Shown here in pieces: positions 1 through 6,539 of a stretch of 6,716 nt of DNA (within the stretch, counting starts at the first letter, position 1; every line of letters begins with the position of its first letter). The stretch is taken from the NCBI GenBank assembly GCA_018648945.1, contig JABGQJ010000428.1, forward strand, positions 1 to 6,716, in the 5' to 3' direction. The position numbers and the translations under genes are program-made. Below the pieces are notes generated by a model. That model made no database searches, was not told the DNA's origin, and saw only the letters and a program-made list of their open reading frames with translations. This DNA comes from Victivallales bacterium. Its GTDB lineage: Bacteria > Verrucomicrobiota > Lentisphaeria > Oligosphaerales > Lenti-02.

Positions 1-1122
1 TCCCTGGGTCTCGTGGTGTTCGTGGCGGTTCACACCCTTGATCAGCACCGCCTTGCCGTTGATGAGCAGCTCGCGGTTGCGGATGGTCACAGTGCGGAAG
101 CCCAGGCGCATGGAGCGCACGTCGCGGACGGTGCCTTCGTTGTCGAGGAGGCTCACCACGAGGGTGTAGAGATTCGGGGCCTCAGCGCTCCAGGGAGCGA
201 TCTTGGGCAGGCGGGCGTGGAGTTCGGCCCGGTTGCCGCTGATTCGGTACGACCAGTCCACGGTTTCTTGCAGTTTGAGGAGCGAGGCACCGGTGTCGTC
301 GAGCAGCTCGGCTGCAACGGCGAAATCCTGGTCCGGACCATTGGCCCCCGGCCAGCCCTTGCCGGTATCGTGAACCGAGAAGTTGAGCTTGGCCTGGATG
401 TCGAGCAGGCCATCGCCGGATTGCAGGTCCAGATCGCCATTGGCGAAGATGTCTTCCAGGTAGGCATCGTCGGTGCTGTAGAGATAGACATCGCGGTAGA
501 TGCCCGCCATCCACCAGTGGTCTTGGTCCTCGATGTAGCTGGAATCGCTCCAACGGATCACCCGGACTGCCAACTGGTTCTCACCGGGCGCCAAGGCGTC
601 GGTGAGGTCGAATTCGGAGGCCAGGCGGGAGTCCTTGGCCATGCCGATCTGGCGACCGTTCAGATGGACTTCATAGTAGCTCTCGACCCCGGCGAAGTGG
701 ATGACTGTGCGGCGGCCCTGCCACGATTCGGGCACGGTGAAGGTGGTGCGGTAGATGCCGGTGGGGTTGGCGGCCGGCACGAGGGGAGGGCGGTTCTCCC
801 AAGGCATCTGGACATTGGTGTAGACGGGCAGGTCGCGGAAGCCCTGGCAGGTCCAGTTGGCGGGCACGGTGATGTCGGCCCAGGCGGAGTCGTCGAAGTC
901 GGTGCCGAGACTGGCCTGGTCGGTTTCTTCCGGGCGTTCGAGCAGCTCGAACTTCCAGGTGCCGTTGAGGAGCTGGAACCAGGCGGACCGTCCGCGCTCC
1001 CGGCCCTGGGCCGTGGCCTGATCGGGATAGGGGATCAGGCAGGAGTGGGCGGGCAGGCGGTTGATATGGGTGATTTCGGGAGTTTCCCAGAGGTGCTCGG
1101 AGAGGCGAATGGCGCGGGGCAT
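1..1122 (-). CDS. lacZ: LacZ-type GH2 beta-galactosidase, N-terminal part (3' end beyond window)
   Basis: Glycoside hydrolase family 2 enzyme, expected to hydrolyse terminal non-reducing beta-D-galactosides. The 374 visible codons are open to the window edge, against roughly 1000 residues for a complete LacZ-type enzyme, so the acid/base and nucleophile glutamates lie outside. Seen: a jelly-roll sugar-binding domain at about residues 48-215 with WFQLLNGTWKFELL, VPANWTCQGF, PVYTNVQMPW, NPTGIYR and SDSSYIEDQDHWWMAGIYRDV-like blocks; an immunoglobulin-like domain at about 220-345; then GFRTVTIRNRELLINGKAV and GVNRHEHHETQG at 363-374, the entry to the catalytic barrel. Equivalents of the E. coli LacZ active-site Asn (YTNV), Asp (EDQD) and His (NRHEHH) are present. 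There is no signal peptide, so a cytoplasmic enzyme is inferred. The ATG at 1122 is supported by GGGAG eight bases upstream. The gene follows wbaP by 73 bp and may share its transcript. The true substrate could differ from lactose. Confidence 0.95.
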   Translation of the reverse strand, partial: MPRAIRLSEHLWETPEITHINRLPAHSCLIPYPDQATAQGRERGRSAWFQLLNGTWKFELLERPEETDQASLGTDFDDSAWADITVPANWTCQGFRDLPVYTNVQMPWENRPPLVPAANPTGIYRTTFTVPESWQGRRTVIHFAGVESYYEVHLNGRQIGMAKDSRLASEFDLTDALAPGENQLAVRVIRWSDSSYIEDQDHWWMAGIYRDVYLYSTDDAYLEDIFANGDLDLQSGDGLLDIQAKLNFSVHDTGKGWPGANGPDQDFAVAAELLDDTGASLLKLQETVDWSYRISGNRAELHARLPKIAPWSAEAPNLYTLVVSLLDNEGTVRDVRSMRLGFRTVTIRNRELLINGKAVLIKGVNRHEHHETQG

Positions 1123-1124
1123 GG

Positions 1125-1136
1125 CGGGATCTCCCG
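1125..1136 (-). promoter_or_regulatory. Shine-Dalgarno of the GH2 gene inside a 12-nt palindrome
   Basis: On the minus strand the bases just upstream of the GH2 ATG read CGGGAGATCCCG, a perfect 12-base palindrome. It can fold as a four-pair CGGG/CCCG stem with an AGAT loop. The GGGAG Shine-Dalgarno sequence (1131-1135) lies inside it, with eight bases to the start codon. The palindrome and its position are seen directly; reduced or switchable ribosome access is inference, and so short a stem would be weak alone. Confidence 0.4.
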
Positions 1137-1143
1137 GATGGCT

Positions 1144-1191
1144 GGCGAGCGTGTTGCGCGGTGTGTGTTGACTACCGAACTATAGCTCGCC
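1144..1191. repeat. 7-bp inverted repeat in the wbaP-GH2 intergenic region
   Basis: GGCGAGC at 1144-1150 is matched by its exact reverse complement GCTCGCC at 1185-1191, with 34 bases between. The pair spans most of the 73-bp gap between the wbaP stop and the GH2 start and could form a leader stem or a protein-binding site. There is no following T tract, so it does not look like an intrinsic terminator. A 7-bp match in a gap this size can also arise by chance. Confidence 0.3.
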
Positions 1192-1195
1192 CCGG

Positions 1196-2629
1196 CTAGT
1201 ACGCGCCTTCTCTGGTCACGATCGTGCGTGGGGTGCGCAGGAGGATGTAGAGGTCGAGCCAGAAGGACCACTTGCGCACGTAGTAGGCGTCCAGCGCTAC
1301 GCGCTCCTGGAAGGCGAGGTCGTTGCGACCGGAGACCTGCCAGAGGCCGGTCAGACCGGGGCAGACCCGGGTGTAGAGCCCGAAGGTGTCGCCATACTTG
1401 GGGATCTCGGCCTCGACAATGGGGCGGGGCCCGACCAGGCTCATGTCGCCGGCCAGGATGTTCCAGAACTGGGGCAGTTCGTCCAGGCTGGTGACGCGGA
1501 GGAAGCGCCCGACAAAGGTGACGCGCGGATCGCGCTGCAGTTTGCGTTCGGCTTCCCATACGCGCCGTTCGTCTGGGTACTGGGCCAGGTACTCCTCCAG
1601 CACGCGGTCACCATCGCTGATCATGGTGCGGAACTTGAGCATGGCGAAGGGTTTGCCGCCCCGCCCGATCCGCTGCTGCCGGAAAAGCGCCGACCCGCGC
1701 GAGGTGAGCTTGACTGCCACGGCGAGGACCAGGGCGAGTGGCAGCACGAGCGGGAGCAGGAGGGCGACCACGGCCAGTTCCACGGTTCGCTTGCAGCCTC
1801 TCGAGAAGGGCAGCAGCAGATTGCGTCGGACCTCAAGCGCGAAGGCGGGTCCCAGATCCCGGGCGGAGAACCACCAGCCGGAGACGCCGTGGAGGTCCGG
1901 CACCATCAACACGTGCGGGAAGTAGCGCCCTTCGTCCTGCAGGAACTCGAGCAGGCGGTGCCGGTCTAGCCCCGGCTCGGCGAGGATGGCGTAACGGACC
2001 CCGCATTCGGCATAGTCCGCCGCCGTCTGTGGCACGTGGTCGCCGAGGACGCGCACCGGGCGCAGGCCGTACTCGGGGTGGGCGGCCAGCCAGCCGGACA
2101 ATTGGTGCGCCAATTCCCCATCTCCCATGATCACGCAGGCCATTCCCCACCATGGGCGGTGGCAGCACCATCGCCGCAGGGCCTCGCGGGCCAAAGGGAT
2201 GGCGCCCAGGCTGAAGCCCCAGGCCAACAAGAACACCCCGCGCGAGAACACCGGGCCGCTCTTGGAGAGGAAGGTGGCGGAGCCGAGGAGGATGTAGGCC
2301 AGCGTGGTTGCGCAGGAGGTGCGGCGCAGTTCCTCCGCCGGCTCCAGGGCCACGCCGGGGTAGAGTGCGACCCCGTGGTAGAGCCCGGCAAACTCGTAGA
2401 CGAGCGGGAATAGCATCAGGCATGGAGAGAGTCGCAGGTAGAGCGTCAGCTCATACTCCCCACCCATCAGCCAGTATCCCCAGACGGCGGCGACGTTGCA
2501 GGCCGCGAGCGCCAGCACATCGGTTGCCGCCAGCAAGAGCACCGTCAGGCGGGGACGGGGGGCTTGCGCGGCAGCGACAGCAGCTGGGTCTAGCTCGCGG
2601 GGAGGCGACATGGCGGAATCCCATTGCAT
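1196..2629 (-). CDS. wbaP: WbaP-type undecaprenyl-phosphate sugar phosphotransferase
   Basis: Polyisoprenyl-phosphate hexose-1-phosphate transferase. It moves a sugar-1-phosphate (galactose-1-P in characterised WbaP) from a UDP-sugar to undecaprenyl phosphate at the cytoplasmic membrane, the first step of O-antigen, capsule or exopolysaccharide assembly. The 477 residues match the usual WbaP length. Seen: hydrophobic helices at about 28-55, 61-82, 105-120 and 128-148; a nucleotide-binding-fold-like middle (about 162-270); a membrane-associated segment at 281-309; then the catalytic domain with LFRQQRIGRGGKPFAMLKFRTM (316-336), SLDELPQFWNILAGDMSLVGPRP (381-403), CPGLTGLWQVSGR (423-435) and the terminal GAY. 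Asp383-Glu384 is the expected catalytic dyad. The frame is closed by a stop at 2645-2647, so the start is the ATG at 2629 or the one at 2611 (Met7); neither has a strong Shine-Dalgarno, though GGGA precedes the second. The sugar specificity cannot be read from sequence alone. No other glycan-assembly gene is visible beside it. Confidence 0.93.
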   Translation of the reverse strand: MQWDSAMSPPRELDPAAVAAAQAPRPRLTVLLLAATDVLALAACNVAAVWGYWLMGGEYELTLYLRLSPCLMLFPLVYEFAGLYHGVALYPGVALEPAEELRRTSCATTLAYILLGSATFLSKSGPVFSRGVFLLAWGFSLGAIPLAREALRRWCCHRPWWGMACVIMGDGELAHQLSGWLAAHPEYGLRPVRVLGDHVPQTAADYAECGVRYAILAEPGLDRHRLLEFLQDEGRYFPHVLMVPDLHGVSGWWFSARDLGPAFALEVRRNLLLPFSRGCKRTVELAVVALLLPLVLPLALVLAVAVKLTSRGSALFRQQRIGRGGKPFAMLKFRTMISDGDRVLEEYLAQYPDERRVWEAERKLQRDPRVTFVGRFLRVTSLDELPQFWNILAGDMSLVGPRPIVEAEIPKYGDTFGLYTRVCPGLTGLWQVSGRNDLAFQERVALDAYYVRKWSFWLDLYILLRTPRTIVTREGAY

Positions 2630-2651
2630 CGGGAATGGACGGCCCTATACT
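2624..2651 (+). promoter_or_regulatory. Candidate sigma70-type promoter for the small CxxC/His-rich gene
   Basis: TTGCAT (2624-2629) and TATACT (2646-2651) are separated by 16 bases on the plus strand and would start a transcript near 2658, about 45 bases before the ATG at 2703. The -10 box matches the consensus in five of six positions; the -35 box keeps only the TTG core. The -35 element overlaps the first codons of the divergent wbaP gene. Prediction by eye only. Confidence 0.4.
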
Positions 2652-2702
2652 CTATTAGACAACGTCCCCCATACCCAAGCATTGGCTCGCAGGACTATTC
2701 AT

Positions 2703-2894
2703 ATGCCCGATTTGGCGTTTACCATGCCCACCTACGTGACCGTTCCCCTTGTTGTTCTTGCCGCCATCGTGGTGGCCCGGGGACTCTGGCGGGCCACTGG
2801 CGTCCAGAAAGGAACCGGGTGCCCGGTCTGCGACGCCCACGCTGGCTGCGATGATCACGAGCATGATGGTCATGACCACGATCACGAGCACTAG
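2703..2894 (+). CDS. Small single-helix membrane protein with CxxC motif and His-rich C-terminal tail
   Basis: A 63-residue protein I do not recognise as a named family. Seen: a short N-terminus, a hydrophobic helix at about residues 11-25 (YVTVPLVVLAAIVVA), a basic patch after it (Arg26, Arg30, Lys36), then Cys40-Pro-Val-Cys43 and Cys49, and a tail with seven His and many acidic residues (HEHDGHDHDHEH, 52-63). By the positive-inside rule the Cys/His part is probably cytoplasmic. The layout of a short helix followed by a Cys cluster resembles FeoB-associated Cys-rich membrane proteins, but no feoA/feoB is nearby, so metal binding (Zn, Ni, Cu or Fe) is inference. The ATG is supported by AGGA (2691-2694) eight bases upstream, and a candidate promoter lies at 2624-2651. 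The gene is divergent from wbaP and ends 36 bp from the stop of the convergent transglutaminase gene. Confidence 0.72.
   Translation: MPDLAFTMPTYVTVPLVVLAAIVVARGLWRATGVQKGTGCPVCDAHAGCDDHEHDGHDHDHEH
2853..2890 (+). repeat. 11-bp direct repeat and 12-bp palindrome in the His-tail coding segment
   Basis: GATCACGAGCA occurs at 2853-2863 and again at 2880-2890, 27 bases (nine codons) apart, with the palindrome TGGTCATGACCA (2867-2878) between. The period is a multiple of three, so the repeats encode the recurring Asp-His-Glu-His units of the tail. Part of the repetition follows from the His/Asp/Glu composition; tail growth by slippage or duplication is possible. Confidence 0.4.
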
Positions 2895-2930
2895 GGCGGG
2901 TCCTGCGGCCGTCTTCGACCCCCTCTGAGG

Positions 2931-5075
2931 TCATGGTTTCGGGCGTGGGTGCCGGGTTTCCCGTATCCTCTCCTCAAAGGCTCTGATCTCTTCCGTGGAC
3001 GGCTGTTCTGGGCCGTAGCGGAGCCGTTCGTATTCCCCGATCGCTGGGGTCAGTAGGGCTGCCTGTGAGGCGTTGCTGTGCGCCAGTCTCGCGAGCAGAC
3101 CCCGGAAGCTGTCCGAGGGCGTGGGCGACACGCCGGCGTTGCGGAACTGGCGCAGGAGCCGCTTGCGGCTGCGGCGGAGCAGCCAACGCCCCTCGCCCAG
3201 TTCCTTCGCTTCGGCTCGCTGTCGATGCTGGGCGCGACAGACGAGCCAGTAGAGCAGGGCCGCCAGGGCACCCACCGCGACGGTCGCCCGGCCCGGATGG
3301 GCGAAGATTGCCAAGATGCAGGCACCGATTCCCGTGAAGAGGGCGGCCAGGGCCTGGGCAATGTACCCGCGCTTCATCAGCGCCAGCATCTGCTGCCAAG
3401 CCAAGCGGAGGGAGTCCATTAGCGACCAGAGCAAGGAGGTGTCGGAGTGGCCTGTCGGCACCCCGGAGGCCGGTGTCGGTTCCACCAGTACCCAGTGGCC
3501 CAGGTCGCTGTCGTAGGCTTCCACCCAGGCGTGGGCATCCTGTAGGCGGGATAGGTAGTAGCGGCCGCCAGCTGGCTGTTCCGCGCACATGAAGCCGGTC
3601 ACGTACCGGGTCGGGATGCCCCGCATTCGCAGGAGCAGCGTCGTGCTGGCCGCGAAGAGTTCGCAGTGTCCTCGCCGCCACCGGGTCAGGAACTGTAGCA
3701 CGGGGTCGCCCGCTCCTGGCTTCATTCTCACGCCCAGCTCGTACTGGAAGTTCTGTCGCAGGTGCCCGATCAGGGCAGCGACCGTTGCGTCGGTGGATGC
3801 TCCTTCCGGGAGATCAACGAATACCTCGTCGGCGACTGCTTGCAGGTGCGGTGCGAGGCCGTCTGGCACCCCCAGGTAGGCCTCGGCGTCGAGTTCCTTC
3901 CCGGCCGGCCCGGGGTAGGCGAACCCGGTGGGGTACCTTGGCGCCACCAGGACATAGCCGGTGCGTGTGTCCCATTTGCCCGGGGTCATTTCGCCGTCGG
4001 GGGAGTTGCGGAGTTCGGGACAGATCAACTCCACTTGGGCGGTGTCGCCCGGTGCCAGGAGGACCTGGCTCTGGAAGTCGCTGGCGGGCAGCATGTCCAG
4101 CCGGTCTGCCTGGTCGGCCTGGGGTGGGGAAGCGCGTTCGAACACATGGAAGGTGATATGGTCGCTCTTGGCGGTGGCCGGATGGAGGGGTGGCCCCGGT
4201 TCGTCGGCGCGCCAACGCCCGTTCTCGTAGTCGCGGTACACATAGCCGCGCAGGTACCCGGGGAATCGCTTGGCCCGGACGCGGAGGACGATGGTCTGGT
4301 CCTGGCGGCTGCGGAGCCTTGCCGTTCGCCACAGGTCCACCTCGCGACTGAACACCGTGCGTGTGGCCCGGTTGCGGACGTACCGTTGCAGCAAGTCGGA
4401 TATCGCCTCCTGGAAGCGGCGCTGGAACTGAATGGCCCCGGAGCGCATGGCCAGGGCGGCCACCAAGACGAGAATCACGCAGGCGGTGAACACCGCGGTA
4501 CGAGTCAGCCGGTCGCGCTTCTGCTTGGTGTCCTGGGCGCGTTGCCGGACGCACCGTCCCAGCAGGAGGACGATGGCCAACGCCTGGCCGGCGACGATGA
4601 TGCCGTAGAGCCGGTGGAACTCCTCCGGGGTACTGATCACATTCAGGAAGGTCGGGCTCTGCGTGTGGATCGACAACACGTTCCCGGCGATCATGGTGGT
4701 CAGCACAGCGAGGGACACGACGGAGGCGACCACGCTGTCACGCGCTTCGAACAGGGTAAGGGAGACCGCCAGGTAGAGAAGCATGGGGCAGTAGATGTCC
4801 CCTGGCATCAGGAAGAAGCGGTCCGCATTGGCGGGGAGGAACTGGTGTTGCCCAACGGTGGCGACCAGAGCCGCCAACATGGTGTAGACGTAGGTCCGCG
4901 TGGACCGGATCAGCGGCTTGCGCAGGCTGGCGGAGACTGCGAGCCCGAAGAGCACGACGGCCGCAGTCTGGGGGGCGTCCGCGACCACGGTGAAGATGAT
5001 CGTGGGGAAGGCCAGCACCAGGGCCATCATGGCCAGGGCGAACGTGTCTTTCCGTTTGGCTTCGCCGTGGTTCAT
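2931..5075 (-). CDS. TgpA-like membrane transglutaminase (papain-like Cys enzyme), DUF58 partner
   Basis: Multi-pass membrane protein of 714 residues with a transglutaminase-like domain, like the TgpA family. Seen: about seven hydrophobic segments in residues 12-210; a periplasmic or outside-facing region (about 212-570) that opens with the family pattern FSREVDLWRTARLRSRQDQ and LRGYVYRDYENGRW; the transglutaminase core at about 455-535; two further helices at about 573-592 and 597-613; and a basic C-terminal domain (614-714) ending in a DUF4129-like TPAIGEYERLRYG stretch. Cys471 (in RGHCELFAAS) and His515 (in DAHAWVEAY) are the expected catalytic residues; the third, normally Asp, is Glu532 (VEPTP). 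The ATG at 5075 is preferred over longer in-frame starts inside the upstream gene because it overlaps that gene's stop as ATGA and has AAAGGTGA seven bases upstream. The substrate is unknown; a role in envelope protein or peptide processing is inferred from the family. Confidence 0.93.
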   Translation of the reverse strand: MNHGEAKRKDTFALAMMALVLAFPTIIFTVVADAPQTAAVVLFGLAVSASLRKPLIRSTRTYVYTMLAALVATVGQHQFLPANADRFFLMPGDIYCPMLLYLAVSLTLFEARDSVVASVVSLAVLTTMIAGNVLSIHTQSPTFLNVISTPEEFHRLYGIIVAGQALAIVLLLGRCVRQRAQDTKQKRDRLTRTAVFTACVILVLVAALAMRSGAIQFQRRFQEAISDLLQRYVRNRATRTVFSREVDLWRTARLRSRQDQTIVLRVRAKRFPGYLRGYVYRDYENGRWRADEPGPPLHPATAKSDHITFHVFERASPPQADQADRLDMLPASDFQSQVLLAPGDTAQVELICPELRNSPDGEMTPGKWDTRTGYVLVAPRYPTGFAYPGPAGKELDAEAYLGVPDGLAPHLQAVADEVFVDLPEGASTDATVAALIGHLRQNFQYELGVRMKPGAGDPVLQFLTRWRRGHCELFAASTTLLLRMRGIPTRYVTGFMCAEQPAGGRYYLSRLQDAHAWVEAYDSDLGHWVLVEPTPASGVPTGHSDTSLLWSLMDSLRLAWQQMLALMKRGYIAQALAALFTGIGACILAIFAHPGRATVAVGALAALLYWLVCRAQHRQRAEAKELGEGRWLLRRSRKRLLRQFRNAGVSPTPSDSFRGLLARLAHSNASQAALLTPAIGEYERLRYGPEQPSTEEIRAFEERIRETRHPRPKP

Positions 5076-5090
5076 AGCCGGATCACCTTT
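5072..5090 (-). promoter_or_regulatory. ATGA stop/start overlap with strong Shine-Dalgarno (translational coupling)
   Basis: The TGA of the DUF58 gene and the ATG of the transglutaminase gene share bases in ATGA (5075 to 5072 on the minus strand). AAAGGTGA (5083-5090), inside the last DUF58 codons, is seven bases from this ATG. Together these fix the transglutaminase start and show that the two genes are one translationally coupled unit. Confidence 0.85.
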
Positions 5091-6418
5091 CCCGACAGCA
5101 CATCGTCGGCCAGCAACACGATCACGTGGTCCGGTAGGTCGGCGGGCTCCTTGCCCGCTGTCGAGACGATAAGGTAGACCCGCACCGACACCCCGGCCAC
5201 GCTCATGGCTTCCACCAGTTCCCGGCGGCGGTCGTTCCATTTGAGGAGGAGGAATACCGCGCTGCTGATCTCCGCCACTTCATGGACCAGTTCGTCGCTG
5301 AATTCCGCAAAGGGCTCGCGGTAGTGGGGCTTCACGCAGGCGAGAATATCCAGGATGTTCTCGAGGAACCCCAGGCTGCGCCCGCCTCGGAAGCGGTAGA
5401 CGTCCGGCCCGGCCGCGAACAGATCGACCACGAAGTCCTGATCGGCCAGGTAGTCGGCCACGGCAGCGGCCAGGGAGATGACCGACTCCAGTGGCAGATC
5501 CATTGGGCGCAGCAGTTCGTCCCACAGGTAGGGGGCCGGGCGGGCGGTGTCCACGATAAGGGCGGTGCGGCAGAGGTACTCCTCGCGGAACTCACGCACG
5601 ACGGGGTAGCCCACGCGCGCCCAGGAGCGCCAGTGCAGTCGGCGCATGTCGTCGCCTTGGCGGAACTGGCGGCAACCGAGGAATTCCATGGATTGCCCCA
5701 CTTGGGAACTGAGGGCGATGCCCCCCGCTTGGTAGCGCATGCCGGAGGGCATGTCGATCGCCGTGAGGGGGGTGAATGCCGGGTAGACGGTCAGTGCCCG
5801 CGCGCCCTCTCCCTCGCGGCCCCAGCGCCAGAGCTGGAACGGGAAGGCCGAGTCGGCCCGCATGGCAGGCAAGTGGTAGCGTCCGCGCCGCCCGGCCTGG
5901 ATCGTGGCGCTGGCCACGCCCGTTTCGCCCGGCGGGACGGTGGCGAGGATGGCTCGCCCCTGGGGCAGCTCCAGCCCCCGCGGATACGGCAGGGCATCGA
6001 GATGGATGTCCCGGGCGGTGAACAGGGAATCGTTGTGGAGGGTGTAGCGGATGGTGTGTTCGGACCCGCATGCCATGCGGGTTGGCAGGTCGCGCCGGGC
6101 TCGGGCGCGAGGCGCCAGAGGCAGTCCCGCCACAATGTCGACGACCACGATGCCCACCATCGTGAAGGCCAGCAGGTGGATTGGCATCAGCAGGCTGAAC
6201 ATGGCGTAAAGCAGGGTCAGGCCCGAGCAGAGAATGAGCAGCAGCCCTGCCGTGGTCAGGTGCCGCGAACCAAAGGCGTACAGCCACCGCACGCCAAGGA
6301 CCGTGGGGGACTTGTACCCTCGCCGTTTCTCCGTCCGGGAGTCGATGCCCATGAAGGTGGGCCCGAGATAGAACCGGTCCCTGAGCCGAAGAAACAAGTT
6401 GCGTCTGCGTTTCGCCAT
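5072..6418 (-). CDS. DUF58 domain membrane protein (MoxR/transglutaminase-associated)
   Basis: A 448-residue DUF58 protein; the biochemical role of this family is unsettled. Seen: a long, very basic N-terminal extension (1-53, starting MAKRRRNLFLRLRDRF), two hydrophobic segments at about 57-75 and 80-98, a beta-rich domain at about 105-215 (TIRYTLHNDS, then RRGRYHLPAMRADSAFPF), the DUF58 signature at 245-280 (EFLGCRQFRQGDDMRRLHWR followed by SWARVGYPVVREFREE), and a von Willebrand A-like C-terminal half opening at ALIVDTARPA (286-295). The metal-site D-x-S-x-S motif is not intact there (Asp290-Thr-Ala). The ATG at 6418 has a modest GGA six bases upstream; an internal Met23 is an alternative start. 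The gene is followed with a 4-bp overlap by the transglutaminase gene, a known pairing, but no MoxR ATPase gene precedes it. Confidence 0.92.
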   Translation of the reverse strand: MAKRRRNLFLRLRDRFYLGPTFMGIDSRTEKRRGYKSPTVLGVRWLYAFGSRHLTTAGLLLILCSGLTLLYAMFSLLMPIHLLAFTMVGIVVVDIVAGLPLAPRARARRDLPTRMACGSEHTIRYTLHNDSLFTARDIHLDALPYPRGLELPQGRAILATVPPGETGVASATIQAGRRGRYHLPAMRADSAFPFQLWRWGREGEGARALTVYPAFTPLTAIDMPSGMRYQAGGIALSSQVGQSMEFLGCRQFRQGDDMRRLHWRSWARVGYPVVREFREEYLCRTALIVDTARPAPYLWDELLRPMDLPLESVISLAAAVADYLADQDFVVDLFAAGPDVYRFRGGRSLGFLENILDILACVKPHYREPFAEFSDELVHEVAEISSAVFLLLKWNDRRRELVEAMSVAGVSVRVYLIVSTAGKEPADLPDHVIVLLADDVLSGKVIRL

Positions 6419-6523
6419 GCGTCATCCGAGTTGGTCGCGCCAGTACCCGCGGCCCTGTGCCTACCCAACATTCCATCACCAACCCCACGAGGGCAAGGCC
6501 AAACCCGGCTTTTCCCCATATCA

Positions 6524-6539
6524 GGGGTGAATTCGCCCC
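6524..6539. repeat. Near-perfect 16-bp palindrome, candidate operator
   Basis: GGGGTGAATTCGCCCC is palindromic about the central AATT except for one pair (T6528/G6535). It sits mid-way in the divergent intergenic region, where a regulator could control both genes. Its right arm runs into the C tract, so part of the symmetry is composition-driven. Function is inference. Confidence 0.3.

Noticed and set aside
13..1185. Plus-strand open frame of 390 codons opposite the GH2 gene
   Set aside because: The minus strand encodes clear GH2 motifs over the same region. The plus frame reads as low-complexity Gly/Val/Ala-rich sequence with no domain, typical of the antisense of high-GC genes.
1169..1186. 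Promoter from TTGACT and TATAGC on the plus strand in the wbaP-GH2 gap
   Set aside because: The two boxes are only about six bases apart, too close for a sigma70 promoter, and no plus-strand gene follows.
2895..2930. Bidirectional terminator between the small gene and the transglutaminase gene
   Set aside because: Only a short GACC/GGTC or CCTC/GAGG pairing is present (about 2917-2932), with no stable stem and no T tract on either strand.
3762..5177. Plus-strand open frame of 471 codons opposite the transglutaminase gene
   Set aside because: Its product is His/Gly/Gln/Asp-rich without recognisable motifs or membrane segments, and the opposite strand has strong transglutaminase signatures and a coupled start. 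Taken as a codon-bias shadow.
5076..5240. Longer N-terminus for the transglutaminase (55 extra residues, ATG at 5240)
   Set aside because: This part lies inside the DUF58 coding region, is Arg/Gly/Pro-rich without similarity to the family, and the ATGA overlap with a strong Shine-Dalgarno supports the start at 5075.
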